Shown piece after piece: positions 1 through 7,028 of a DNA stretch of 64,000 nucleotides. Position numbers and translations under genes: made by a program. Positions within the stretch are counted from its first letter, which is position 1, and every line of letters begins with the position of its first letter. Source of the DNA: Thermohalobaculum sp039030715. Its GTDB lineage: Bacteria; Pseudomonadota; Alphaproteobacteria; Rhodobacterales; Rhodobacteraceae. The notes beneath the pieces are model-generated. The model did no database searches. It was not told the DNA's origin and saw only the letters and a program-made list of their open reading frames with translations. Location: NCBI GenBank assembly GCA_039030715.1, contig JBCCDU010000006.1, positions 19,596 through 83,595 of the forward strand, in the 5' to 3' direction.

Positions 1-1299
1 AGCGAAACAGACCATCCGCAGCGCTATGCGCTTACCAACGAGCTGCATGCGCGTCCCTTCCAGCCACTGGAAGCGCCGGGCCGGGTGCTGCATCTGGCGT
101 TCAAGAAGGTGAAAAAAGCCGCCGAGCGGGACCCGGCGGGGGATTTTGCGCATCTCCTCGCCTTCATCGATCGCCATGGCGGGCCGCATCCAGCCGATGG
201 TGCCAACCACTACAGCCATGAATTCGGCCGCTTCCGGCTGAAGTGGGAGCGCCACACCGAATTTGTCGCCTATACGATCTACGAGGCTGGTCCGCGCGAC
301 GATCTGTTCTCGCGCAGCCTGGGGGAGCTTCTGCCCAAGGACTGGCTGATCAACGCGCCCGGAAAAGCCATCGCGGCAATCGATGTGGAGATCATCGAGA
401 CCAAAAATGGCGACGAGATGCTGGAAAACGGCCTGGGCCGCTTCTTCGCGCCCGACAGCCTGGTGGCCAGCCGCGTCCTGGACGGTGCCGGGCTGGCGGT
501 TGGGGATTTCCGGATCCACGAGGGCGGCTTCACCCGGTTCGCCCTGCTGATCGAGCGTGCGACCGCACCGCGCCGGATCGGTCGCGCTGTGCAGCGCCTG
601 ACCGAGATTGAAACCTATCGCACCCTCGCGCTTCTGGCGCTTGGCATTGCGCGCAAAACCTCCGCCCGGCTGACACAGATCGAACAGGCGCTGACCAACC
701 TGACCGAGCAGGTTGCGGACGGGACGCGTGAGGATGCGACCCAGGTGGCCGATATTCTGCGCGATCTGAGCCGCTTGTCGGCGGAGCTGGAGGCCCTGTC
801 CGCCGCCAGCGCCTTCCGCTTCGGCGCCGCACGCGCCTACGACCAGATCGTCCACGACCGGATCGACATGCTACGAGAGGTGCGCGCACCCGACCGGCAG
901 ATGTTCCGCGAATTCATGCTTCGCAGGTTCGACCCTGCCATGCAGACGGTCACGTCGACAGGGCAGCGGCTGGATGATCTGGCACGTCGCGCCAGCCGCA
1001 TCGCCCAGCTTCTGCGCACACGCGTGGATGTCGAGATGGAAGCTCAGAACCAGCAATTGCTGCGCTCGATGGATGAACGGTCGGGCCTGCAACTGCGCCT
1101 GCAGAAGACGGTGGAGGGGCTCTCCGTGGTCGCGATCAGCTACTACGCGGTCAGCTTAGCCGGATATCTGCTGGCGCCGCTGGGCACCAAGCTGAACGTG
1201 GATAAAGGTTTGCTCACCGCGCTCGTTACTCTTCCGGTCATCGCCCTGGTCTGGTGGCTGGCGCGCCGTGTGCGCAGACAGCTTGAAAAAGAGCGCTGA
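1..1299 (+). CDS. DUF3422 family protein, 5' end missing
   Basis: The reading frame is open from base 1, so the gene begins upstream of the window. The first visible residues include DHPQRYALTNELHARPF, a motif I associate with the N-terminus of DUF3422 proteins, so little is probably missing. The middle is helical and charged, with coiled-coil potential (about residues 210-370 of the visible part). The C-terminus has two hydrophobic segments, near VVAISYYAVSLAGYLLAPLG and ALVTLPVIALVWWLA, followed by a basic tail, suggesting a C-terminally membrane-anchored protein. No biochemical role is established for this family. It converges on the cueR-like gene with a 6-bp gap. Family call is fairly secure; function is unknown. 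Confidence 0.85.
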   Translation, partial: SETDHPQRYALTNELHARPFQPLEAPGRVLHLAFKKVKKAAERDPAGDFAHLLAFIDRHGGPHPADGANHYSHEFGRFRLKWERHTEFVAYTIYEAGPRDDLFSRSLGELLPKDWLINAPGKAIAAIDVEIIETKNGDEMLENGLGRFFAPDSLVASRVLDGAGLAVGDFRIHEGGFTRFALLIERATAPRRIGRAVQRLTEIETYRTLALLALGIARKTSARLTQIEQALTNLTEQVADGTREDATQVADILRDLSRLSAELEALSAASAFRFGAARAYDQIVHDRIDMLREVRAPDRQMFREFMLRRFDPAMQTVTSTGQRLDDLARRASRIAQLLRTRVDVEMEAQNQQLLRSMDERSGLQLRLQKTVEGLSVVAISYYAVSLAGYLLAPLGTKLNVDKGLLTALVTLPVIALVWWLARRVRRQLEKER

Positions 1300-1305
1300 G
1301 CCGCG

Positions 1306-1698
1306 TCAGACGGGTGTGGCAAAACGCGAGATGATCGGGCAGTCGGGCCGGTCGTCGCCCCTGCAGGCGGTGACCAGATGGGCCAGTTCATCGTGCAAGG
1401 CCTTCAGTTCCCGCATCTTCTTTTCGATATCCTCCAGGCGATGGGTCGCAATTTCCTTCACGTCGGCGGAGGACCGGTTGCGATCCTCGTAAAGGCTCAG
1501 CAACTCGCGAACTTCATCGATGGAAAACCCGAACGCGCGGGCCCGGCGCACGAAAACCAGCTTGCTCAGTTCGGTCTCGTCGTATTGACGGTAGCCCGAG
1601 GTTGAGCGAGCAGCCGGTCTCACCAACCCGATATCCGCATAATAACGCACTGTTTTCACGGGAAGATCCACTGCTTTCGCCACTGCACCGATATTCAT
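1306..1698 (-). CDS. cueR: CueR/HmrR-type copper-responsive MerR regulator
   Basis: A 130-residue MerR-family activator. The N-terminal winged helix reads MNIGAVAKAVDLPVKTVRYY, followed by a dimerisation helix and a short metal loop with Cys112 and Cys120 in ACRGDDRPDCPII. Two cysteines seven residues apart and a C-terminal PII motif are the signature of the Cu(I)/Ag(I) sensor CueR, whose ligands carry these same numbers in E. coli. ATG at 1698 is preferred over the GTG just before it because it gives the standard MNIG start. The gene is divergent from the DUF4396 gene; the intervening region holds a MerR-type operator. Expected to act as a cytoplasmic repressor/activator twisting a 19-bp-spacer promoter. 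Au/Ag specificity cannot be excluded. Confidence 0.9.
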   Translation of the reverse strand: MNIGAVAKAVDLPVKTVRYYADIGLVRPAARSTSGYRQYDETELSKLVFVRRARAFGFSIDEVRELLSLYEDRNRSSADVKEIATHRLEDIEKKMRELKALHDELAHLVTACRGDDRPDCPIISRFATPV

Positions 1699-1710
1699 CA
1701 CGCCCTCGGT

Positions 1711-1741
1711 TTGACATTCTAGTTGCTGGAGACCTTATACC
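1711..1741 (+). promoter_or_regulatory. MerR-type long-spacer promoter for the DUF4396 gene
   Basis: TTGACA (1711-1716) and TATACC (1736-1741) are separated by 19 bp instead of 17. The spacer carries an imperfect dyad, TTCTAG-TTG-CTGGAG. Overlong spacers with a central dyad are the hallmark of promoters activated by MerR-family regulators, and the adjacent divergent gene is a CueR-type protein. This placement also excludes an upstream TTG start at 1723 for the downstream gene. Confidence 0.75.
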
Positions 1742-1770
1742 TTCACCAAATCGAATCAAAGGTGAACGAT

Positions 1771-2220
1771 ATGGCGGATGCTGCACCTATCGCCTCGCTC
1801 GACTGGCAGGACAGGGCGACCTGGCGTCAGGCCTCGATCAATACCTTATGGTGTCTGCTGGGCTGCGCGATTGGCGATCTGGGCACGATCCTGTTCTTTC
1901 AGGTGACAGGCATTCCTTGGCCCACACTGGCGATCATGGCGCTGGCCATGACCAACGGGATCCTGACATCCATTGCGCTGGAAACCTTCATCCTGTCGCG
2001 CCAGATGGAGCTGCGGCTGGCCTTCCGTACGGCCATTGGGATGTCGCTGATCTCGATGATCGCGATGGAGGCGGCGATGAACCTCACCGACTATTTGCTG
2101 ACTGGCGGCGCAATGCTGACCTGGTGGGTGGTGCCGCTGATGCTGCTGGCGGGCTTCCTTGCGCCGCTGCCCTACAACTACTGGCGATTGAAGGCATTGG
2201 GGCGCGGCTGCTGCGGATGA
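1771..2220 (+). CDS. DUF4396 membrane protein, predicted copper-regulated
   Basis: A 149-residue protein with about four hydrophobic segments (residues about 22-42, 50-70, 83-103 and 112-135) matching the DUF4396 family of small membrane proteins, which I know mainly as neighbours of copper-resistance genes. ATG 1771 is chosen because AAAGGTGA lies just upstream and because the MerR-type promoter at 1711-1741 overlaps any longer reading frame. Residues such as the Met and His content of the membrane segments could bind metal, but no canonical metal motif is visible. Context (divergent cueR, 19-bp-spacer promoter) suggests a role in copper handling. Biochemical function unknown. Confidence 0.75.
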   Translation: MADAAPIASLDWQDRATWRQASINTLWCLLGCAIGDLGTILFFQVTGIPWPTLAIMALAMTNGILTSIALETFILSRQMELRLAFRTAIGMSLISMIAMEAAMNLTDYLLTGGAMLTWWVVPLMLLAGFLAPLPYNYWRLKALGRGCCG

Positions 2221-2273
2221 GCTTTGGGGTGTTGCGGATCTGGTCCGGCATGTCTTCGGGTCTTGCACCAGAG

Positions 2274-2294
2274 GTCCCGGATCAAGTCCGGGAC
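2274..2294. repeat. REP-like palindrome between convergent genes
   Basis: A 7-bp inverted repeat GTCCCGG/CCGGGAC with loop ATCAAGT. The same palindrome occurs twice at 4227-4293. It lies between the convergent DUF4396 and alcohol dehydrogenase genes, so it could end transcription from both sides, though there is no T-tract. Confidence 0.75.
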
Positions 2295-2309
2295 ACCTAA
2301 GCACCTTGT

Positions 2310-3368
2310 TCAGTCGTTGGTGAGGACGACCCGCCCGGTCACGCGCCCGGCCTCCAGATCGTCGAGCGCCTGATTGACTTCAGCCAGCGGTCGCTCCTCG
2401 GTCGGCAGCGGTTTGACCTTGCCGCCGCGCACCAGATCGATCAACTCGCGCAGATCCTGAGCCGAGCCAACAAAGCTGCCCTGGATGGTCAGCGCCTTCT
2501 GCGGCAACCAGGGCAGCGGGATCTTCAAGGTCCCGCCAAACAGCCCGACCACGACATATCGCCCGGTCTTGGCCAGCGCGGTGATAGCCAACCGCGCCGT
2601 GTCAGGATGTCCGACCGTATCGACCACTGCCAGCAGACGCCCCTCGGCAAGGGTTTGCAGGTCTTTAAGCGCGTTCTCGGAACTTGCGGAGTTCACGACG
2701 CCGTCGGCCCCCATCTGCCGCGCCACCGCCAGCTTTGCATTGTCGATATCGACTGAGACGATGCGGGGCGCGCCCATCGCCTTGGCCAAAGCGACCGCGT
2801 TGAGGCCCAACCCGCCGGCGCCCATGATGGCCAGCGTCTCGTCCCCGTGGACCGGCAGCGCCTTTTTCAAGGCGTTGAACACCGTGACGCCAGAGCAGGC
2901 ATAAGGGGTGACCTCGCTCAGATCCAACCCCTCGACATCCACCAGAAAGCGCGGATGGGGGACAATTACATGGCTGGCATATCCGCCATCGCGCAGGATG
3001 CCGATGGGGTTCATCTTGGCGCAGTCGTTCTCGCGATCCGCGCGGCAGGCACGGCAAGTGCCGCAACCGATCCAGGGATTGACCAGCATGGTGCGGCCGA
3101 TAGGCGCTTCGGGTGCATCCGGTCCGGCCGAGATCACCTCGCCCAACACCTCATGCCCCATGGCCATGGGCAACTCCATTCCACGGTCGGCGACTTTGAA
3201 CTGTCCATCTTCGCCCAGATCGAAATAGCCCGCACGCAGGTGCAGGTCGGAATGACAAACGCCGCAACGGCGGACACGCAGTAGAACCTCGGTGCCAGCG
3301 GGAACGGGATCGGGGCGGTCGCGTACCTCGATCCGCTCACCGAACCGGATCAGATCATAGCTTTTCAT
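2310..3368 (-). CDS. Zinc-dependent alcohol dehydrogenase (MDR family)
   Basis: A 352-residue medium-chain dehydrogenase. Catalytic-zinc ligands appear in CGVCHSD (Cys35, Cys38) and GHE (His72), the structural-zinc cysteines in GCGTCRACRADRENDC, and the Rossmann fold in GAGGLGLNAVALAKAMG. It should interconvert an alcohol and aldehyde with NAD(P). The start at 3368 gives an ATGA overlap with the upstream methyltransferase stop; longer frames would run into that gene. As the last gene of the methylamine cluster it may oxidise an alcohol or hemithioacetal formed from released C1 units, but substrate cannot be read from the sequence. The C-terminus ends normally before the REP-like palindrome. 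Confidence 0.88.
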   Translation of the reverse strand: MKSYDLIRFGERIEVRDRPDPVPAGTEVLLRVRRCGVCHSDLHLRAGYFDLGEDGQFKVADRGMELPMAMGHEVLGEVISAGPDAPEAPIGRTMLVNPWIGCGTCRACRADRENDCAKMNPIGILRDGGYASHVIVPHPRFLVDVEGLDLSEVTPYACSGVTVFNALKKALPVHGDETLAIMGAGGLGLNAVALAKAMGAPRIVSVDIDNAKLAVARQMGADGVVNSASSENALKDLQTLAEGRLLAVVDTVGHPDTARLAITALAKTGRYVVVGLFGGTLKIPLPWLPQKALTIQGSFVGSAQDLRELIDLVRGGKVKPLPTEERPLAEVNQALDDLEAGRVTGRVVLTND

Positions 3369-4171
3369 CGCATCCCTCCCTTGCGTCCAACTGCCTGCAC
3401 CATGGTGAAGCTGTGAATGACCGTTCCCGGGTGCTGTGTATGCATCCGGGCGCCCGCGATGGTGCTGGCAAGCTCGTCTTCGCTCATCAGTCCACGGTCC
3501 AGAATGGTGGCGCGCATCGCCTCCAGCGTCAGCGCCATGTGATCGGCCATTGGATCGCCAGCGCGGATCAGGTGGCTGACGGGGCGCAGCGCGATCTCCT
3601 GCATTCCTGCATCCCGCAGCATGGCCGGCAGGTCGAGCCCCATGCGGAGCGAGGAGCCAATCAGCTCGAAACAACGGGTCATGGCCGCCATGCCGCGATC
3701 GAAATCCACGTTGGGCGGATGGCAGGCATAGGTATCGGCATAGCCTTCTTCGAGGAACAGCACACCGCCAGGGCGCAGCAAGCCGACCGCAACATCGAAC
3801 AGGGCCCGACCACCCGGGATGATCCCCATGGCAAACCGGCTGTGAACCAGGTCGAAACTGGCGGCCTCGAGCGGCGGGGCAAAGGCATCGCCCTCAATCA
3901 GCACGAGATTGGGCGCAGGGTTCCAGGCTCTGGCCTCGGCAAGTTTTGCGGAATCCAGGTCGAGCCCAACCACTTCTCCATCCGGGCCCACGGCCTCGCA
4001 GAGGAGATCGGTGACCCCACCTACTCCACAACAGAGGTCGAGGACACGGGCGCCCGTCAGCTCGCCGATCTGCGAGAGAATTTCACTGGCATCAAGGCGG
4101 AACAGCTCACCCTGGATGCGCAGGCGATGCACCTCGTTCGCCGCCATATCGAGCGGATAGGGCGAACTCAT
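3365..4171 (-). CDS. Class I SAM-dependent methyltransferase
   Basis: A 268-residue methyltransferase with Rossmann motif I VLDLCCGVGGVTDLL (about residue 43), an acidic motif GLDLDSAKL, and the post-core LLRPGGVLFLEEG. It resembles UbiE/Gsm-like small-molecule or quinone methylases. It overlaps the downstream alcohol dehydrogenase by 4 bp (ATGA), so the two are probably translationally coupled. It follows the mttB-like gene after a 151-bp gap containing a long palindromic repeat. Acceptor substrate unknown; a role in the same methylated-amine pathway is inferred only from position. Confidence 0.8.
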   Translation of the reverse strand: MSSPYPLDMAANEVHRLRIQGELFRLDASEILSQIGELTGARVLDLCCGVGGVTDLLCEAVGPDGEVVGLDLDSAKLAEARAWNPAPNLVLIEGDAFAPPLEAASFDLVHSRFAMGIIPGGRALFDVAVGLLRPGGVLFLEEGYADTYACHPPNVDFDRGMAAMTRCFELIGSSLRMGLDLPAMLRDAGMQEIALRPVSHLIRAGDPMADHMALTLEAMRATILDRGLMSEDELASTIAGARMHTQHPGTVIHSFTMVQAVGRKGGMR

Positions 4172-4223
4172 CCGATCCCCCTTGCGGGGCCCACTAACGT
4201 ACGACCGGTCAAACCGGCGCTTT

Positions 4224-4296
4224 GCTGTCCCGGGCTTGACCCGGGACCTCTAGTGCAAACCCCGAGGAAGAGGTCCCGGATCAAGTCCGGGACAGC
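4224..4296. repeat. Long REP-type inverted repeat (28-bp arms)
   Basis: Arms 4224-4251 and 4269-4296 are complementary over 28 bp with two mismatches and a 17-nt loop. Each arm is itself a palindrome of the form GTCCCGG-N7-CCGGGAC, the unit also found at 2274-2294. The transcript could fold either as one long stem or as two hairpins. It sits in the 151-bp gap between mttB and the downstream methyltransferase, where it may stabilise or terminate the upstream message. Confidence 0.85.
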
Positions 4297-4322
4297 TTTG
4301 GTCCTGCGGGACGCTACGTTCC

Positions 4323-5885
4323 TCACAAGCCCACGGCGCTCTGCGGAAGATGGATCGGGAAAGCCTCGCGCACAGCCCGGTCGATCAGGGGGTCGAGATG
4401 GCTGGGGAAATAGCCATCCAGAATCTCGCGCTTGCGGGCGATGGTTTTCTCGATCAGGTCGGGGCGGCCCAGTTCGTTCCACTCCTTAGGGCTCGTCCGG
4501 TCACCGAGGGCTGGGTAAATGTACTCCGTCTGCATCAGGCCCAGCGTCTGGTCGTGGCCGAGATAATGGCCCGGCCCCTCGAGGCAGACCGAGCGCATGA
4601 CCTCCAGGCTCACTGTGTCCTCGGTCACCTCGATCCCGCGTACGCAGCGCTGGCATTGACCCAGCATGTCGTCGCCAAGGATCAGACTCTCGAAGCAAAA
4701 GCCCAGCAGCGAGGCATGCATGCCTACGCTTTCGTAGATCATGTTGGCACCGGAGAGGCCGACCATGACGTTGGAAATCGCCTGCTCCCACCCCGCTTGC
4801 ATGTCCGGCAATTTGGCGTCGGCGATCCCCGACGCCGTACCGCCCGGCAGGCCATAGAACCGATGCATCTGCGCACAGCCAGACGATAGCAGGGCCTGCT
4901 CGCCCGAGCCTCCGGACATCGCGCCGGTGCGTAGATCGCTGACGAAAGGCCATGTGCCGAAGATCGCCGGGTGGCCTGGTTTGACGCTGTTTACATAGAC
5001 TACGCCGGCCAGGCACTCCGCCACTGCCTGCACGATGGCCCCGGCAATAGGTGCGGGCGAGGTCGCCCCCGCCTGTCCAGCGCTGAGGAGCAGGACGGGC
5101 ATTCCGCCATGGATGCAAGCCTCCATCACCTCGCAGGCTTCAGTCGCGAATTTCATCGGCGGCACGACGAAGCAGTTCGAGTTCGAGATGAAAGGCCGCG
5201 CGCGCCAGGTCTCCTCGCCACCTGCCAGCATGTGGATAAGCTCCAGGCAGCCCGGCATGTGCGAGGGTTCGACAAAGCTGGTTCCAATATGTTTGCGCGT
5301 GCCCCGGACACAGGCATAGAGCGTGTTCAGATCCAGCTCGTAATTGTCGAGGACGTCGCGACAGACCATCGGGCGTTGCAGGAAATGCACGTTATCGAGG
5401 CAATCGACGATGCGTGCCGCGTCGTAGAGGTCCTGCAGGGTCGAGTCGCGGTATTCTCGCTTCTCCACATCCACCATATGCACCGCAGCGCCGGCGGTGC
5501 CGTAATGCACCTTGGTGCCAGAGAGGTGGAGGTCATGTTTCGGATCACGCGCGCAGAGCGAGATGTCGCGGGCGGCGACGGCCAGCATGTCCTCGACCAG
5601 CGCACGCGGAAAGCGCAGGCGGCCATCGTCGCCCAGAATGGCGCCCGCCGCAGTCATCGCCGCGACGCCGCTTTCGGGCGCAAGGCTGATTCCGATCTGC
5701 TCCAGCGCATCCAGTGCTGCCTGGTGGATGCGGCTCACGCCAGCCTCGTCCAGCACATTATAGTTGCCGCCCTTAAGGCCTGCGCGGACAGGGCGCAGGT
5801 CATCCGCCAGCGGCGCGGCACGCAGAGCCTGGCGGGCAGAACGCCCCCCGGCACGGCGGCCACGTTTGGTTTCGGCTTCGGTCAT
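4323..5885 (-). CDS. Trimethylamine methyltransferase family protein (non-pyrrolysine MttB)
   Basis: A 520-residue member of the MttB superfamily, recognisable from NYNVLDEAGVSRIHQAALDA near residue 40, a long TIM-barrel body and the C-terminal GPGHYLGHDQTL motif. Archaeal MttB carries in-frame UAG read as pyrrolysine; this frame has none, placing it with bacterial homologues such as the glycine-betaine methyltransferase MtgB. Those enzymes pass a methyl group from a quaternary amine to a cobalamin protein. No corrinoid protein or its reactivase is encoded in the window, so a partner must lie elsewhere or the chemistry differs. The ribosome-binding site lies in a predicted hairpin just upstream. 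Family secure; substrate unproven. Confidence 0.87.
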   Translation of the reverse strand: MTEAETKRGRRAGGRSARQALRAAPLADDLRPVRAGLKGGNYNVLDEAGVSRIHQAALDALEQIGISLAPESGVAAMTAAGAILGDDGRLRFPRALVEDMLAVAARDISLCARDPKHDLHLSGTKVHYGTAGAAVHMVDVEKREYRDSTLQDLYDAARIVDCLDNVHFLQRPMVCRDVLDNYELDLNTLYACVRGTRKHIGTSFVEPSHMPGCLELIHMLAGGEETWRARPFISNSNCFVVPPMKFATEACEVMEACIHGGMPVLLLSAGQAGATSPAPIAGAIVQAVAECLAGVVYVNSVKPGHPAIFGTWPFVSDLRTGAMSGGSGEQALLSSGCAQMHRFYGLPGGTASGIADAKLPDMQAGWEQAISNVMVGLSGANMIYESVGMHASLLGFCFESLILGDDMLGQCQRCVRGIEVTEDTVSLEVMRSVCLEGPGHYLGHDQTLGLMQTEYIYPALGDRTSPKEWNELGRPDLIEKTIARKREILDGYFPSHLDPLIDRAVREAFPIHLPQSAVGL

Positions 5886-5889
5886 ACAA

Positions 5890-5939
5890 GGTCTCCAGTT
5901 ATCAGGGGTCGGTCCGGTTTCAGACCGCCTGTGGAGACC
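5890..5939 (-). promoter_or_regulatory. 5' leader hairpin sequestering the mttB-like ribosome-binding site
   Basis: On the minus strand GGTCTCC (5939-5933) pairs with GGAGACC (5896-5890), enclosing CAGG/CCTG and CGGTC/GACCG stems with an 8-nt loop. The GGAG of the second arm is the only Shine-Dalgarno-like sequence before the ATG at 5885, so the folded leader would block translation. It matches no riboswitch class I recognise. Confidence 0.55.
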
Positions 5940-6104
5940 CCCGCGCCGCCCTGCCCCGGGCAGCGCCTATGGTCAACAGATGACGCCGATACTGCGTGTC
6001 AGAGGGCATTGCCGCCCCTCCCGATTGTCTCTCCCAAGACTTTTTTGCCAGCTTGGCCGGGGGCTGCGCGCGCGTCAACGCCAGATCGTGCCGTTTTCAG
6101 GCTG

Positions 6105-6941
6105 TCAGGCGGGACGACCGGCCTTGAGCAACGCTTCGATCTCCGCGAACGGGGCGCCCTGCTCCGCCCCTCTGAAAGTGCCGTCGCGCAAGATTTCGCG
6201 CACGGCTTCGATCCCGGCGCCATAGGCCCGGCGGGCCAGTGACGAGCCCAGACTGATGCGGCTGACCCCAGCAGCGGCGAGAGCGGCGACGCCGAGCCCC
6301 TTGGGCCGGATCCCGATCACCACATTGAGCGGTTTGGTAACGGCGGAAGCCACCGCGCGGATCGCTTCCATATCGGGCAGACCGGGAGCGTAAAGGCAAT
6401 CGGCGCCCGCAGCTTCGAAAGCCTGCAACCGGCGGATGGTGTCATCCAAATCCGAGCGGCCATGCAGGAAATTCTCGGCGCGGGCTGTCAGCGTGAAACG
6501 GATATCGAGCGCGCGGGCTGCAGAAACCGCGGCCTCGATGCGCGCGACGGCGGCGTCGAACGGGAAGATCGGGGCGTCGCGATCCGCCGTCACGTCCTCG
6601 ATCGTACAACCGACCAGGCCCACCTCGGCAGCGAGGCGTACGGTCTCGGCCACGGTTGCTGGCGCCGGACCGAAGCCGTCCTCCAAATCCGCACTGACCG
6701 GCAGATCCGTCGCGCTGACCAAGTCGGCGGAATGGGCGAGCGCTGCTGCGCGGCCTGTCACACCAACGCGGTCGGCATTGCCCTGGCTGAAAGCAAATCC
6801 CGCAGAGGTGGTCGCGAGTGCCTGAAAGCCGAGGCCCGCAAGCATTCGGGCAGATCCCACGTCCCAAGCATTGGGCATCACGAAGGCGCCCGGCTGGTGA
6901 TGCAGGGCGTGAAAGGCCTCGGCCTTGGCGCGTTGGGTCAT
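6105..6941 (-). CDS. Isocitrate lyase/PEP mutase superfamily enzyme
   Basis: A 278-residue alpha/beta-barrel enzyme of the PEP mutase/isocitrate lyase superfamily. Visible landmarks are MPNAWDVGSARMLAGLGFQA near the N-terminus, the metal-binding region ADLEDGFG, GCTIEDVT, and TARAENFL, where true isocitrate lyases have their catalytic KKCGH. That replacement fits the oxaloacetate-decarboxylase/carboxyphosphonoenolpyruvate-like branch. Likely reaction: cleavage or decarboxylation of an alpha-keto or hydroxy acid with Mg2+. ATG 6941 is chosen for its GAGGAA ribosome-binding site. It follows the PLP decarboxylase after an 87-bp gap that holds a large hairpin. Exact substrate unknown. Confidence 0.8.
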   Translation of the reverse strand: MTQRAKAEAFHALHHQPGAFVMPNAWDVGSARMLAGLGFQALATTSAGFAFSQGNADRVGVTGRAAALAHSADLVSATDLPVSADLEDGFGPAPATVAETVRLAAEVGLVGCTIEDVTADRDAPIFPFDAAVARIEAAVSAARALDIRFTLTARAENFLHGRSDLDDTIRRLQAFEAAGADCLYAPGLPDMEAIRAVASAVTKPLNVVIGIRPKGLGVAALAAAGVSRISLGSSLARRAYGAGIEAVREILRDGTFRGAEQGAPFAEIEALLKAGRPA

Positions 6942-6960
6942 CGGTTCCTCTCTTTTGTCG

Positions 6961-7020
6961 GGCTGGGTGGGTTTGCAGCGTGCACCCCTGCGGGGCACAC
7001 GACTGCCCACCCGCCCAGCC
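6961..7020 (-). terminator. Large hairpin between PLP decarboxylase and PEP-mutase family gene
   Basis: GGCTGGG (6961-6967) pairs with CCCAGCC (7014-7020), extended by GTGGG/CCCAC, and encloses a second stem CGTG-CA-CCCC / GGGG-CA-CACG with loop TGC. No U-rich tail follows on the minus strand, so it may be an attenuator or message-stabilising structure rather than a full terminator. Confidence 0.5.
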
Positions 7021-7028
7021 AAATCTTG

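Noticed and set aside
1723..1770. Earlier TTG start for the DUF4396 gene
   Set aside because: It would place the coding start inside the MerR-type promoter; ATG 1771 has a good ribosome-binding site.
4323..5885. Pyrrolysine codon in the MttB-like gene
   Set aside because: The frame has no internal UAG and reads through to a normal stop, so a pyrrolysine-type enzyme is excluded.
5890..5939. A known riboswitch class before mttB
   Set aside because: Its loop and stem sequences fit neither cobalamin, SAM, glycine nor other consensus structures I know; kept only as an unclassified hairpin.
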